Below are positions 1 through 7,458 of a stretch of DNA of 64,000 nucleotides, piece after piece (the first letter of the stretch is position 1; each line of letters starts with the position of its first letter). Source of the DNA: a virus; the IMG/VR virus record IMGVR_UViG_3300042560_001826, positions 1 through 64,000 of that record. One strand, written 5' to 3'. The position numbers and the translations under genes were made by a program. Under the pieces are notes generated by a model that ran no database searches, was not told the origin of the DNA, and was given only the letters and a program-made list of their open reading frames with translations.

Positions 1-1
1 A

Positions 2-799
2 GTTTCAGCTGCTGCTGCAATTGTTGGTGATAAATTTGCAAAAGAATATAACATTGATTATTTTGAGAATAAAGCAATTCCTCGCTATGCTGTAATTGTT
101 AAGGGTGCAAAGCTTAGTAATCAGTCAAAGCAGGAATTAATTAATTATTTTAGAAAAGAAGTCAAAGGAAGAAATCATGGAACTCTTGTTATTCCTATCC
201 CTGCCTCTATTGGAGCAGATAGTGATATTAGATTTGAGAAGCTTGAAGCCGGTGTTCAGGATGCATCATTTGATAAGTATCGTAAAGCAAACAGGGATGA
301 AATTCTTGTAGCCAATAGAGTACCAGCACCAAAAGTTGGTGTCTATGACAATGCAAACCTTGCAGTGTCTAGAGATTCTGATAAGACATTTAAAATGCAG
401 GTTGTTGGTCCAGATCAATCAGTGATTGAAAAGAGAATTAATCGCGTTCTTGTTGAATTTACAGATTTATTTATTATGAGATTTAAGAAGATTGACTTGA
501 TTGATGAAGATATTCAGTCTAGAATTAATGATAGATATTTGAGGACAGAAGTTATTGCTCCGAATGAAGTTCGGTCATCACTTGGCTTGCCTGAGAGGGC
601 TGATGGTGATGAGGTTCTTCCGTTCCCAACAAAGATTAAAAAAGAGTCTGGTGCGGGAGCCCCAGTTGGTAATTCAAACAATCAGGCTTCCCAGCCAAGA
701 AATGCAAGGTCGGATACGCCAGAAGGCGCATCTGATCCAAGAGTATCTGGCGATCAAGCAGAGCGCGGAGAGAACCAAGATAATTCAGGAGGACAATAA
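2..799 (+). CDS. Phage portal protein, C-terminal part (5' end outside window)
   Basis: The frame is open from the first bases of the window to the TAA at 797-799, giving about 265 residues. The product would be the C-terminal half of the dodecameric portal at the capsid vertex, through which DNA is packaged and ejected. The sequence has the portal wing/clip pattern: a stretch around ASFDKYRKANRDEILVANRV, then the EVRSSLGLPE region typical of the C-terminal part of HK97/PBSX-type portals. A low-complexity hydrophilic tail (GNSNNQASQPRNARSD) follows. It is followed directly by capsid protease and major capsid genes, as expected for a portal. A GTG at 365 lies inside the gene and is not a real start. 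The family call is by pattern and gene order. Confidence 0.85.
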   Translation, partial: VSAAAAIVGDKFAKEYNIDYFENKAIPRYAVIVKGAKLSNQSKQELINYFRKEVKGRNHGTLVIPIPASIGADSDIRFEKLEAGVQDASFDKYRKANRDEILVANRVPAPKVGVYDNANLAVSRDSDKTFKMQVVGPDQSVIEKRINRVLVEFTDLFIMRFKKIDLIDEDIQSRINDRYLRTEVIAPNEVRSSLGLPERADGDEVLPFPTKIKKESGAGAPVGNSNNQASQPRNARSDTPEGASDPRVSGDQAERGENQDNSGGQ

Positions 800-1056
800 T
801 GGGTTACGAAATGGGTATTGTTTATTCTTCTACAGCAGTGACAAGCACTACTGGAGAAGTTAATACAAATCATCACACATCCTGCATTCACTTTTTAAAC
901 ACACATGCTAGCACAAATGCTGTTGTTAAATTAAACGGTGGACCGCATAAAGTGGTTATTCCTGCAGGAAAGAACTATGTTGAAGTTGAAGGAGACTATA
1001 CAAAGTTTGAAGTTGAAACAGCAGGGGTTACCTTGGCAGTATTTGCCATAGGATGA
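799..1056 (+). CDS. Small virion-type protein of unknown function
   Basis: This 85-residue protein starts at an ATG overlapping the portal stop (TAATG) with a good ribosome site, AGGAGGAC, just upstream. Translation is therefore probably coupled to the portal. The sequence is rich in Thr, Val and Asn and reads as a small all-beta fold (HKVVIPAGKNYVEVEGDY, then TKFEVETAGVTLAVF). No signal peptide or membrane segment is visible. Its place between portal and prohead protease suggests a head decoration or connector role, but I do not recognise the family. It resembles in style the ~110-residue beta proteins at 4776, 7117, 11966 and 13761; homology is not demonstrated. Confidence 0.6.
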   Translation: MGYEMGIVYSSTAVTSTTGEVNTNHHTSCIHFLNTHASTNAVVKLNGGPHKVVIPAGKNYVEVEGDYTKFEVETAGVTLAVFAIG

Positions 1057-1057
1057 T

Positions 1058-1098
1058 TTGCTACATAATAAATACATTACTAGTATAGACTAAACACT
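1058..1098 (+). promoter_or_regulatory. Candidate promoter with very short leader before protease gene
   Basis: TTGCTA (1058-1063) is followed after exactly 17 bases by TAGTAT (1081-1086); TATAGA overlaps at 1084-1089. The protease ATG at 1099 lies only 9-12 bases downstream and no Shine-Dalgarno sequence is present in this gap. This fits a promoter giving a near-leaderless mRNA. Confidence 0.4.
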
Positions 1099-2631
1099 AT
1101 GAACGATTTTAACTTAGCTTTTCCTATCACGATGGTGAAGAAAGAACAAAGAATTGTTAGTGGAATTGCAACCGCAGACAATATTGATAAAGTTGGTGAT
1201 GTTGTTGATTTTAATGCCTCAGTAGAGGCATTCAAAAATTGGCAAGGTAATATCAGAGAAATGCATGCACCAATTGCTGTCGGTAAAGCAATTTCTTATA
1301 AGCCAATTAAGTTAAAAGCACCAGATGGTCAAGAATATAACGCCATGGAAGTTGAGGCGTATATTTCTAAAGGTGCAGAAAATACATGGCAAAAAGTTTT
1401 GGATGGAACACTTCGTGCTTTTTCCATTGGCGGAAAAATTCTGAAAAAGGAATTGATGCAGGGTAAGATGTTTAATGGTCGCCAAGTTTCTTTGATTAAA
1501 GAATATGAACTTGGTGAATTGAGCTTAGTGGATAATCCTGCAAATCCAGTAGCTGTTATTGATATTATTAAATTTGATCCATCAACTAATAATCTTGATT
1601 ACATGTTGAAGTGCTGCGATGGAGAAAATATTTGTGCATGCGATAATGTTGAAAAAAAGCAACCTATCAAAGATCCTAAAGGCGGTCTGACAGCCGCCGG
1701 TAGAAGATATTTTAGACAAAAAGAAGGCGCTAACTTAAAACCGGGAGTTAAGGGTGCAGCAAATACTCCTGAGAAGATGAGAAGAAAAGGCTCCTTCCTT
1801 ACAAGATTCTTTACAAATCCTTCTGGTCCAATGAAAAAGCCAAACGGCGAACCGACAAGACTTGCTCTTTCGGCAGCAGCCTGGGGCGAGCCTGTACCTC
1901 AGAATATGCAGGATGCCGCTAGATTGGCAGCAAAGGGTCGAAGGTTATTGGAAAGATATGCAAAAACAAAAGAAAAGAAGAAGTTTATATCATTTGAAAA
2001 TGATGAGGCTCTTCAAAAGTATATTGACAGTTTAGTAGATGAAGATTTTGGCAAAGAAACCGAAAACTCATTGCTAAATGATGTACAATATGATATGGTG
2101 GTTGAACCTATGGATAATTTAAATGTTGATAATGATAATAAGATGTCGTTAATCAAAAAGTTTGTCACTTGGCTAAGTTCGGAGTCAAGTGATAGTGAGC
2201 TTGAAAAGTTCACAAGCGCTGAAGTCTCACAATCAGAGGCCGCAGTTGAAACTGAACAAATGGAGGAACAAGAAATGGATATTGACGTTCTTAAGGATGC
2301 TCTTGGTTCCGTCATTGATCAGAAGCTAAACGACTTTGCCACTTCGCTTAAGGCTGAAGTTGAAGCAAATGTCGCTGCCAAGATTGATGAGGTTTCCAAG
2401 AATTTTGAAGAGCAAAAGTCTGAGCTTAATCAGAAGTTAGAAACGACTGAAAAGGCTTTAGAAGAGCAGACAGCCAAAGTTGAGCAACTCGCCAGCGCAG
2501 GCGCTGTTAAAAAGAGTGTTGATCCAGCAGACGATGAGGAGGAAGTAATTGAAAAGACTGCCCCCAAGTCGCTTTGGAACAACCTTTATCTCCCACAGGC
2601 TCTTATTGAGTCTTTGGGTTACAAGTCGTAA
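1099..2631 (+). CDS. Prohead maturation protease fused to DUF6321-like domain and scaffold
   Basis: This 510-residue product has three parts. Residues ~1-165 look like an HK97-type (U35) prohead protease: SGIATADNIDKVGDVVD, the conserved histidine region EMHAPIAVGKA, then FSIGGK and LGELSLVDNPANP. Residues ~190-280 match the DUF6321 pattern (GGLTAAGRRYFRQKEG, LKPGVKG, RRKGSF, GPMKKPNGEPTRLALSAAAW). Residues ~370-480 are acidic with heptad-like coiled coil (KLNDFATSLKAEVEANVAAK and on), as in scaffolding proteins cleaved during capsid maturation. The protein would template procapsid assembly and then cut itself and the capsid proteins. The major capsid gene follows 20 bases later. A DUF6321 segment inside a protease-scaffold is unusual. 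Protease and scaffold roles are confident; the middle domain's role is unknown. Confidence 0.85.
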   Translation: MNDFNLAFPITMVKKEQRIVSGIATADNIDKVGDVVDFNASVEAFKNWQGNIREMHAPIAVGKAISYKPIKLKAPDGQEYNAMEVEAYISKGAENTWQKVLDGTLRAFSIGGKILKKELMQGKMFNGRQVSLIKEYELGELSLVDNPANPVAVIDIIKFDPSTNNLDYMLKCCDGENICACDNVEKKQPIKDPKGGLTAAGRRYFRQKEGANLKPGVKGAANTPEKMRRKGSFLTRFFTNPSGPMKKPNGEPTRLALSAAAWGEPVPQNMQDAARLAAKGRRLLERYAKTKEKKKFISFENDEALQKYIDSLVDEDFGKETENSLLNDVQYDMVVEPMDNLNVDNDNKMSLIKKFVTWLSSESSDSELEKFTSAEVSQSEAAVETEQMEEQEMDIDVLKDALGSVIDQKLNDFATSLKAEVEANVAAKIDEVSKNFEEQKSELNQKLETTEKALEEQTAKVEQLASAGAVKKSVDPADDEEEVIEKTAPKSLWNNLYLPQALIESLGYKS

Positions 2632-2650
2632 TTAAGGAGGAACAACAATT

Positions 2651-3682
2651 ATGGCAACACAAGAAGAGATTCTTGCAAAGGCTGACGAAGTTACTACGAG
2701 CGTCGTTGGCAATGCAAGCGGTGGTCTGCTCAAGCCTGAGCAGTCAAATCGTTTTATTGATTTCGTGGTAGATCAGTCCAACCTGATGCGTAACTCGCGT
2801 GTCGTTCGCATGCGCACACCGCAGATGGAGATTGACAAGCTGTCCATTGGTACTCGCTTGCTTGCAAAAGCAACTGAGGCAACAGACACTGGCTCAAATG
2901 CCCCTGTTACTTTCACGAAGGTTTCGCTTTCTAGCGTTAAGCTTCGTCTTGACTGGGAGTTGAGCACTGAGTCGCTTGAGGATAACATTGAAGGTGCTTC
3001 GCTGGAAGATCACATCGCACAGGTGATGGCTCGCCAGACAGCAAATGACATGGATGACCTCTTGATCAATGGTAATACATCTTCTAACAACGGTCTGCTG
3101 AAGGCTCTTGACGGTTTCGTTAAGTTGGCTCTTGGCGGCGGTGTGACAGTTGATGAAGGCGGAAATAACGTGTCTCGTGCAACATACGATCGCGTTCTCC
3201 GTAACATGCCAACTAAGTACCTGCAGAAGCGTAATGAATTGCGTTTCTTCACTGGTCCTGGTTTGGTTCAGGATACATCATTCAGCCTGCAGAACCCCAA
3301 CTCGGCAACTGCAGCAACTGCTGGTGCACCTGCTCCTGGTTCGACATTTGGCGAACAGGCATTCATGAACGGTGCTATCCGTGCAAACGGTGGCCCTGGT
3401 GCAACTGGTCTTGCTCCTTATGGTATTCCGCTGGTGGAAATCCCGCTGATGCCAGAGACAGTGACTGGTGACTACTCGGGTGCTGCTGGTAGCCATGGCT
3501 ATGTTGAATTGACATTCCCCAACAACAGAATTGTTGGTATCCACAGAGATATTACTGTGTATCGTCAGTTCCAGCCAAAGACAGACACGATTGAGTACAC
3601 ACAATTTGTCCGACTTGCAAGCAACATTGAGAACGGTGCTTCTTATGTCATTGCAAAGAACGTCAAGTTGCGTTCGCTCTAA
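2651..3682 (+). CDS. Major capsid protein (HK97 fold)
   Basis: This 343-residue protein is preceded by a strong ribosome site (AAGGAGGAACAACAATT then ATG). It has the HK97-type capsid pattern: an N-terminal helix leading into a segment around NRFIDFVVDQSNLMRNSRVV, the E-loop/P-domain stretch TFTKVSLSSVKLRLDWELST, then LEDHIAQVMARQTANDMDDL and the LINGN motif, ending with a C-terminal A-domain strand (IEYTQFVRLASNIENGASYV). There is no separate ~100-residue delta domain, in line with scaffold being supplied by the upstream gene. Codon use is noticeably richer in G+C-ending codons (CTG, GGC, CGT) than neighbouring genes, as expected for the most highly expressed gene. The call rests on sequence style and order after the protease. 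Confidence 0.9.
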   Translation: MATQEEILAKADEVTTSVVGNASGGLLKPEQSNRFIDFVVDQSNLMRNSRVVRMRTPQMEIDKLSIGTRLLAKATEATDTGSNAPVTFTKVSLSSVKLRLDWELSTESLEDNIEGASLEDHIAQVMARQTANDMDDLLINGNTSSNNGLLKALDGFVKLALGGGVTVDEGGNNVSRATYDRVLRNMPTKYLQKRNELRFFTGPGLVQDTSFSLQNPNSATAATAGAPAPGSTFGEQAFMNGAIRANGGPGATGLAPYGIPLVEIPLMPETVTGDYSGAAGSHGYVELTFPNNRIVGIHRDITVYRQFQPKTDTIEYTQFVRLASNIENGASYVIAKNVKLRSL

Positions 3683-3707
3683 TTAATAGTCTGTAATTAG
3701 TTGTTGC

Positions 3708-3733
3708 GGCGGGGTGGATTATTCCGCCCCGCC
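3708..3733 (+). terminator. GC-rich hairpin after capsid gene
   Basis: Bases 3708-3718 (GGCGGGGTGGA) pair with 3723-3733 (TCCGCCCCGCC) across a TTAT loop: an 11-bp stem with one G-T pair. It stands out in AT-rich surroundings directly behind the capsid gene. The following bases are AAAACAATA, so there is no U-tract. It may act as a partial terminator or as a 3' stabiliser of capsid mRNA. Confidence 0.6.
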
Positions 3734-3755
3734 AAAACAATATAAAGGGATGATT

Positions 3756-4037
3756 ATGAGTGATAATGTAATTAAAAGTGAAGATATAGCTCCAAAGAAA
3801 ACAAAGCAGGCTAAACCTAAAAAGGTAGCTCCTGCTGAAGTGCCATCTGGTGATAAGTCAATTGTCTTTTTTGAAAGCGGATATTCTTATTCATTATCAA
3901 ACGGTTTTACTTTTACGCAAGAAAATAGAATGCTTGAACTATCGGCGGAAGAGGCAAATAGATTGTTGGCTTTAGATAATTTTAGATTGCCTACTGACGA
4001 AGAAAAGCAAATGTATTATAATAGTTTGGAGGCATAA
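3756..4037 (+). CDS. Small protein of unknown function after capsid gene
   Basis: A 93-residue protein. I chose the ATG at 3756 because AAAGGG lies 6 bases upstream; a GTG at 3714 would start inside the hairpin. The N-terminal ~35 residues are Lys/Pro rich and probably disordered (APKKTKQAKPKKVAPAEVPS). The rest is a compact domain with strands (SIVFFESGYSYSLSNGFTFT) and helices (ELSAEEANRLLALDNF). The position suggests a virion-associated or head-tail role, but I do not recognise the family. Confidence 0.65.
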   Translation: MSDNVIKSEDIAPKKTKQAKPKKVAPAEVPSGDKSIVFFESGYSYSLSNGFTFTQENRMLELSAEEANRLLALDNFRLPTDEEKQMYYNSLEA

Positions 4038-4040
4038 TTA

Positions 4041-4424
4041 ATGGCTGGCAATCTTTCTAATTACCTTGAGAATAAGCTGATTGATCACTTCTTGGGGACA
4101 ACAACATTTACAAAGCCTTCGGCTGTCTATGTTGCTCTATTTACAGTAGCACCAAATGATGCTGGCGGTGGTACAGAAGTTACCGGCGGCTCCTATGCTC
4201 GCCAAACTGCCGCATTTACTGCCGCAGCAAGCGGTGCAACCTCTAACAGTGGAAATATTGATTTTGTAAATATGCCAGCTGCAACGACAGTTGCAATAGG
4301 CATTTATGACGCTTTGACAAGTGGTAATTTACTTCTTTGGGGAACACTTACAGCGAATAAAACAACAGATGCTGGAGACACACTAAGAATCGCAACTGGC
4401 GATCTTGATATCAGCATTGATTAA
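4041..4424 (+). CDS. Conserved phage tail-fibre-type structural protein
   Basis: This 127-residue protein carries the pattern of a widespread phage structural family: NYLENKLIDHFLGTTTFTKP, then AVYVALFTVAPNDAGGGTEV, SYARQ, and a C-terminal GDTLRIATGDLDISI strand. Members are normally annotated as tail fibre or minor structural proteins and usually sit beside fibre genes, as here. It is all beta with no signal peptide. It starts three bases after the previous stop and opens the long fibre block of this phage. Family membership is reliable; the exact place in the virion is not known from sequence. Confidence 0.75.
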   Translation: MAGNLSNYLENKLIDHFLGTTTFTKPSAVYVALFTVAPNDAGGGTEVTGGSYARQTAAFTAAASGATSNSGNIDFVNMPAATTVAIGIYDALTSGNLLLWGTLTANKTTDAGDTLRIATGDLDISID

Positions 4425-4433
4425 GGAGAGCCC

Positions 4434-4775
4434 ATGTTGAGAAGAGAATTTAGTGGTGGTGTGTTAAGAACAACCCTTGATGCAAATATTAGCAACTCAG
4501 ATACTTCAATCACGGTTGTTGATGCATCTACTTTTCCTTCCGGAACAAATCCTTTTGTAATTGTAATTGATAGAGGAACTTTGTCAGAAGAGAAAATTCT
4601 TATCTCTTCAAAGACATCTAATACATTTACTGTTGCTTCTCGTGGATATGATGGTTCTTCTGCGTCAATACATACCACTGGTGCTTTTGTTGATCATGTT
4701 CTTGATGCAACAGTTATTCAAGACATGAATCAAACAACATATGATAATGAAGTTTTAGTTTGGATGGGGGTCTAA
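4434..4775 (+). CDS. Small tail/fibre protein with RGYDGSSA-H module
   Basis: This 113-residue protein has the ribosome site AAGGAGAG just upstream. Nearly the whole length is one beta module: a ...LDANISNSDTSITVVDAS... strand pair, SEEKILISS, then the signature VASRGYDGSSASIH and ATGAFVDHVL-like ending. The same module is embedded twice in the large baseplate protein at 35053-38985 (RGYAGTTAKSH and ERGQFQTAAASH segments), so it appears to be a stand-alone copy of a reused tail module. The C-terminus ends in a short hydrophobic tail, VLVWMGV, comparable to the tail of the next large fibre gene. It is probably a fibre adaptor; the exact role is unknown. Confidence 0.65.
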   Translation: MLRREFSGGVLRTTLDANISNSDTSITVVDASTFPSGTNPFVIVIDRGTLSEEKILISSKTSNTFTVASRGYDGSSASIHTTGAFVDHVLDATVIQDMNQTTYDNEVLVWMGV

Positions 4776-5114
4776 ATGGCTAATTTAACACCTAAGAGTT
4801 TTTATATTGGATCTAATGTTGGAGCTGGCTCCAATGTTTATACTGTTTCAAATACAGTTGGCAACTATTCAATAATTAAAAACATTAATTTATGCAATAC
4901 AACAGCTTCAAATGCTGTATGTAGCATTCATCTTCTTGTTAATGGAGCATCAGTTGCTGATGCAAATAAAATTGTTAGCAATGTGAATGTTTTGGCAAAT
5001 AATGTTGTTTTCTATAATACATCCATAGTCATGCCTGCTAATAGTCGTATTCATGTTACTCAAGTAACAGCGAATGCTATAACATTTACAATTAGCGGTG
5101 TTGAATATGCCTGA
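4776..5114 (+). CDS. Small beta-rich fibre-associated protein (paralogue family)
   Basis: This 112-residue protein starts one base after the previous stop. It is Asn/Thr/Val rich with alternating strands (SIIKNINLCNTTASNAVCSI, HLLVNGASV, NNVVFYNTSIVMPANSRIHV). It belongs to a set of similar-sized proteins here (7117, 11966, 13761) with the same order of elements: an 'N-term strand, NT..D/S..V.L.., VLAAG/PA.., final GV/GW strand' pattern. They lie next to fibre connectors and Gly-rich adhesins, so a fibre-joining or decoration role is likely. It overlaps the next gene by 8 bases. The specific function is not recognised. Confidence 0.6.
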   Translation: MANLTPKSFYIGSNVGAGSNVYTVSNTVGNYSIIKNINLCNTTASNAVCSIHLLVNGASVADANKIVSNVNVLANNVVFYNTSIVMPANSRIHVTQVTANAITFTISGVEYA

Positions 5115-7080
5115 TCTTAATAGATCACTACTTGTTGAATCAGAAAATGCCGATACGCTCGGCGGATTGACTGATGTTACAATTACTGCCGCTGAAGAGT
5201 TTCAGGGTTTAAGTTATAACGGAACACAATGGGTTAATAGTCATATCCCAGTTGTTTCGTATGTTAGAAATGCTGAAGCAAATACATTAACAGCGGGGAC
5301 TGTTGTTTATCTTTTTGGCGGAACCGGTGATCACGCTACTGTTAAAAGAGCAGATAATTCAAGCGATACAACATCTTCAAAGACATTAGGTATTGTTGCT
5401 AATCCTATCTCAGCTTCACAAAATGGTCCAGTCGTAACTCGTGGCTATGTTGATGGAATGGATTTAAGCGTAGGTTATTCAGTTGGAGATATTCTGTGGT
5501 TAGGCAAGAACGGTGCGTTTACAAAGACAAAACCAACCGCCCCAGACCATCTTGTTTTTATTGGTGTGGTCGTCCGTGCAACCAACAACGGAATCATTTA
5601 CGTTGCAACACAAAATGGTTATGAACTTGAAGAATTGCACGATGTTAAGCTTTCAAATGTTGCATCTGGAGATTTTTTAAAGTATAACGGAACGCTGTGG
5701 ATTAATGGACCAATTACTCTTGGTACAGACACAACTGGGAATTATATGTCCAATGTGTCTGCTGGAAACTTAATATCTATTTCTCATACGCCGGGTGAAG
5801 GATCCACTGCAACTATTAATGTTGCTAATGGAACTGCAGGTCAAATAATTGTTGCAAATGCATCTGGTGCTCCAGTGTGGGTTACTGAATCTGGCGATAT
5901 AACAATTGATTCATCAGGCGTTGCATCAATCACTTCAAATGTTATCGTTAATGCCGATATAAGCACTACGGCTGCTATTTCTCTTTCTAAGCTTGCAAGT
6001 GGAACATCTGGTCAAGTTCCTGTTGCAAATGCAACCGGTGTTCCTACATATGTAACACTTTCTGGCGATATAACCATTGCTGCCAATGGTCAAACAACAA
6101 TTGCTGCTAACTCTGTTGCACTTGGTACTGACACTACAGGAAACTATATTGCTACAATTACTGGTACTGCAAATGAAATAACAGTAACTGGTTCTGGATC
6201 AGAAAGCGCTACTGTTACATTAAGTCTTCCAGCTAATGTTACTATTGCAAACAATCTTACAGTTACTGGAGATTTAACTGTTAATGGAAATACAACAACT
6301 CTTAATACCGCAAATCTTAATGTTGAAGATAACTTTGTTCTTCTTAACTCTGGAGTCACTGGATCTCCCACACTAAATGCGGGAATTGAAATTGAAAGAG
6401 GAACATCTACAAATGTTGCTATTCGCTGGAATGAGACAACAGATAAGTGGGAATTTACTGTTGATGGTACAAATTATACAGAGCTGGGTGCTGGTGGCGC
6501 AACTGTTTCTTCAACAGCGCCTTCTACACCAACAACCGGGTCTCTATGGTTTGACTCAGATGATGGTAAAACATATGTCTATTATGATTCTTCTTGGGTT
6601 GAAATTGGTGGCAATCCTCTTGGTGTTACAATCAGCGACTCTGCGCCATCTAGCCCGATAGCGGGTCAAGTTTGGTTTAATTCTAATAATGCTGGCACAT
6701 ATGTATATTATGACAGTCACTGGATTGAAATCGGCTCCAGCGGCTTGGTATCGGCTGTAAGCGCTACTGCGCCAGCAAGTCCTGTCACTGGTCAAATCTG
6801 GTTTAATTCAGAAGATGCCGGAACATATATTTATTACGATTCGGCTTGGATTGAAATTGGAGCAGCTCCATTCAATACAGTTCTTAATCAAATTGATGCC
6901 AAGGGCGATATTCTAGTCGGTACAGCAGATAATACGCTTTCTAAGATTGCACTTGGTACAAATGGCTATGTTCTTGCAGCAAACTCTGCAACAGCAACTG
7001 GTCTGGAATGGACACAGGTTTCAAGTAATCCCTTAACATCAAATGCTGCCGCCATATTTATTATGGACATCGGGGTATAA
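5107..7080 (+). CDS. Large tail fibre protein with three tandem 39-residue repeats
   Basis: I start this at ATG 5107 (657 residues), overlapping the previous gene by 8 bases; GTG 5098 is possible. It is a long beta-rich fibre with features common in phage fibres. There are repeated LGTDTTGNYM/I segments. A section (LTVTGDLTVNGNTTTLNTAN) is also present in the fibre at 22332-23657. Three consecutive repeats of about 39 residues lie at ~467-585, with the pattern SAPSxPxxGQxWFNSxxAGTYxYYDSxWIEIG. The same 'tick-label' motif occurs singly in the short connectors at 11705, 13505 and 15406. It ends IFIMDIGV. Fibre identity is secure by composition and context; whether it binds receptor is unknown. 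Confidence 0.8.
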   Translation: MPDLNRSLLVESENADTLGGLTDVTITAAEEFQGLSYNGTQWVNSHIPVVSYVRNAEANTLTAGTVVYLFGGTGDHATVKRADNSSDTTSSKTLGIVANPISASQNGPVVTRGYVDGMDLSVGYSVGDILWLGKNGAFTKTKPTAPDHLVFIGVVVRATNNGIIYVATQNGYELEELHDVKLSNVASGDFLKYNGTLWINGPITLGTDTTGNYMSNVSAGNLISISHTPGEGSTATINVANGTAGQIIVANASGAPVWVTESGDITIDSSGVASITSNVIVNADISTTAAISLSKLASGTSGQVPVANATGVPTYVTLSGDITIAANGQTTIAANSVALGTDTTGNYIATITGTANEITVTGSGSESATVTLSLPANVTIANNLTVTGDLTVNGNTTTLNTANLNVEDNFVLLNSGVTGSPTLNAGIEIERGTSTNVAIRWNETTDKWEFTVDGTNYTELGAGGATVSSTAPSTPTTGSLWFDSDDGKTYVYYDSSWVEIGGNPLGVTISDSAPSSPIAGQVWFNSNNAGTYVYYDSHWIEIGSSGLVSAVSATAPASPVTGQIWFNSEDAGTYIYYDSAWIEIGAAPFNTVLNQIDAKGDILVGTADNTLSKIALGTNGYVLAANSATATGLEWTQVSSNPLTSNAAAIFIMDIGV

Positions 7081-7084
7081 AATA

Positions 7085-7093
7085 GGGTATAAT
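7085..7093 (+). promoter_or_regulatory. Candidate promoter, GGGTATAAT
   Basis: GGGTATAAT lies in the gap before the gene at 7117, with a partial second copy GGGGTATAA just upstream inside the end of the fibre gene. TATAAT is at 7088-7093, and the ribosome site AAGGAG follows before the ATG. It resembles the other TGG/GGG-TATNAT boxes of this genome. No clear -35 box is seen. Confidence 0.45.
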
Positions 7094-7116
7094 ATAAGTT
7101 ATTAAGGAGATAAAAA

Positions 7117-7452
7117 ATGGCAGTAGGAGATAGAACAGAAGCTAGGCTTGGCGGTCCAACACAGCTTAATACAAACACAACAACGGTTTGCACAGTTTCA
7201 GCAAGCCGGGTTGAGGTTTTAAAGCAGATCGTTATTACCAATACAGATACCGTTGATAGAACGGTTTCTTTGGCTATTGGAAATGCAGCGGTTGCTGCAA
7301 ATAGATTAATGTCTCAATTACCAATTGGTGCAAACGACATTATGGTTTTTGATACAGCACTTGTCCTCACAGCAGGTGAAACATTACAAGGTTTAGCCGA
7401 TGCAAATAGTGTTGTCAATGTAACAGTCATCGGTTGGGAAAAAGAAGTCTAA
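7117..7452 (+). CDS. Small beta-rich fibre-associated protein (paralogue family)
   Basis: This 111-residue protein has a good ribosome site (AAGGAGAT) and its own candidate promoter. The central pattern LKQIVITNTDTVDRTVSLAI, followed by an 'IGANDIMVFDTALVLTAGETLQG' type stretch and a closing VNVTVIGWE strand, is repeated in the gene at 11966 (NTDTTDRKLTLEF ... TVLGFVNV) and loosely in 13761 and 4776. This is a small beta-sandwich fold often found in virion decoration or fibre-linking proteins. It lies directly before two large Gly-rich adhesin genes and probably works with them. Structural role inferred from context. Confidence 0.65.
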   Translation: MAVGDRTEARLGGPTQLNTNTTTVCTVSASRVEVLKQIVITNTDTVDRTVSLAIGNAAVAANRLMSQLPIGANDIMVFDTALVLTAGETLQGLADANSVVNVTVIGWEKEV

Positions 7453-7458
7453 TTTTAT

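Noticed and set aside
365-367. GTG as the start of a 144-residue gene
   Set aside because: The same frame is open back to the window start with portal-like sequence, so it is internal to the portal.
3714-3716. GTG start for the small gene after the capsid
   Set aside because: It lies inside the GC-rich hairpin. ATG 3756 has a suitable ribosome site.
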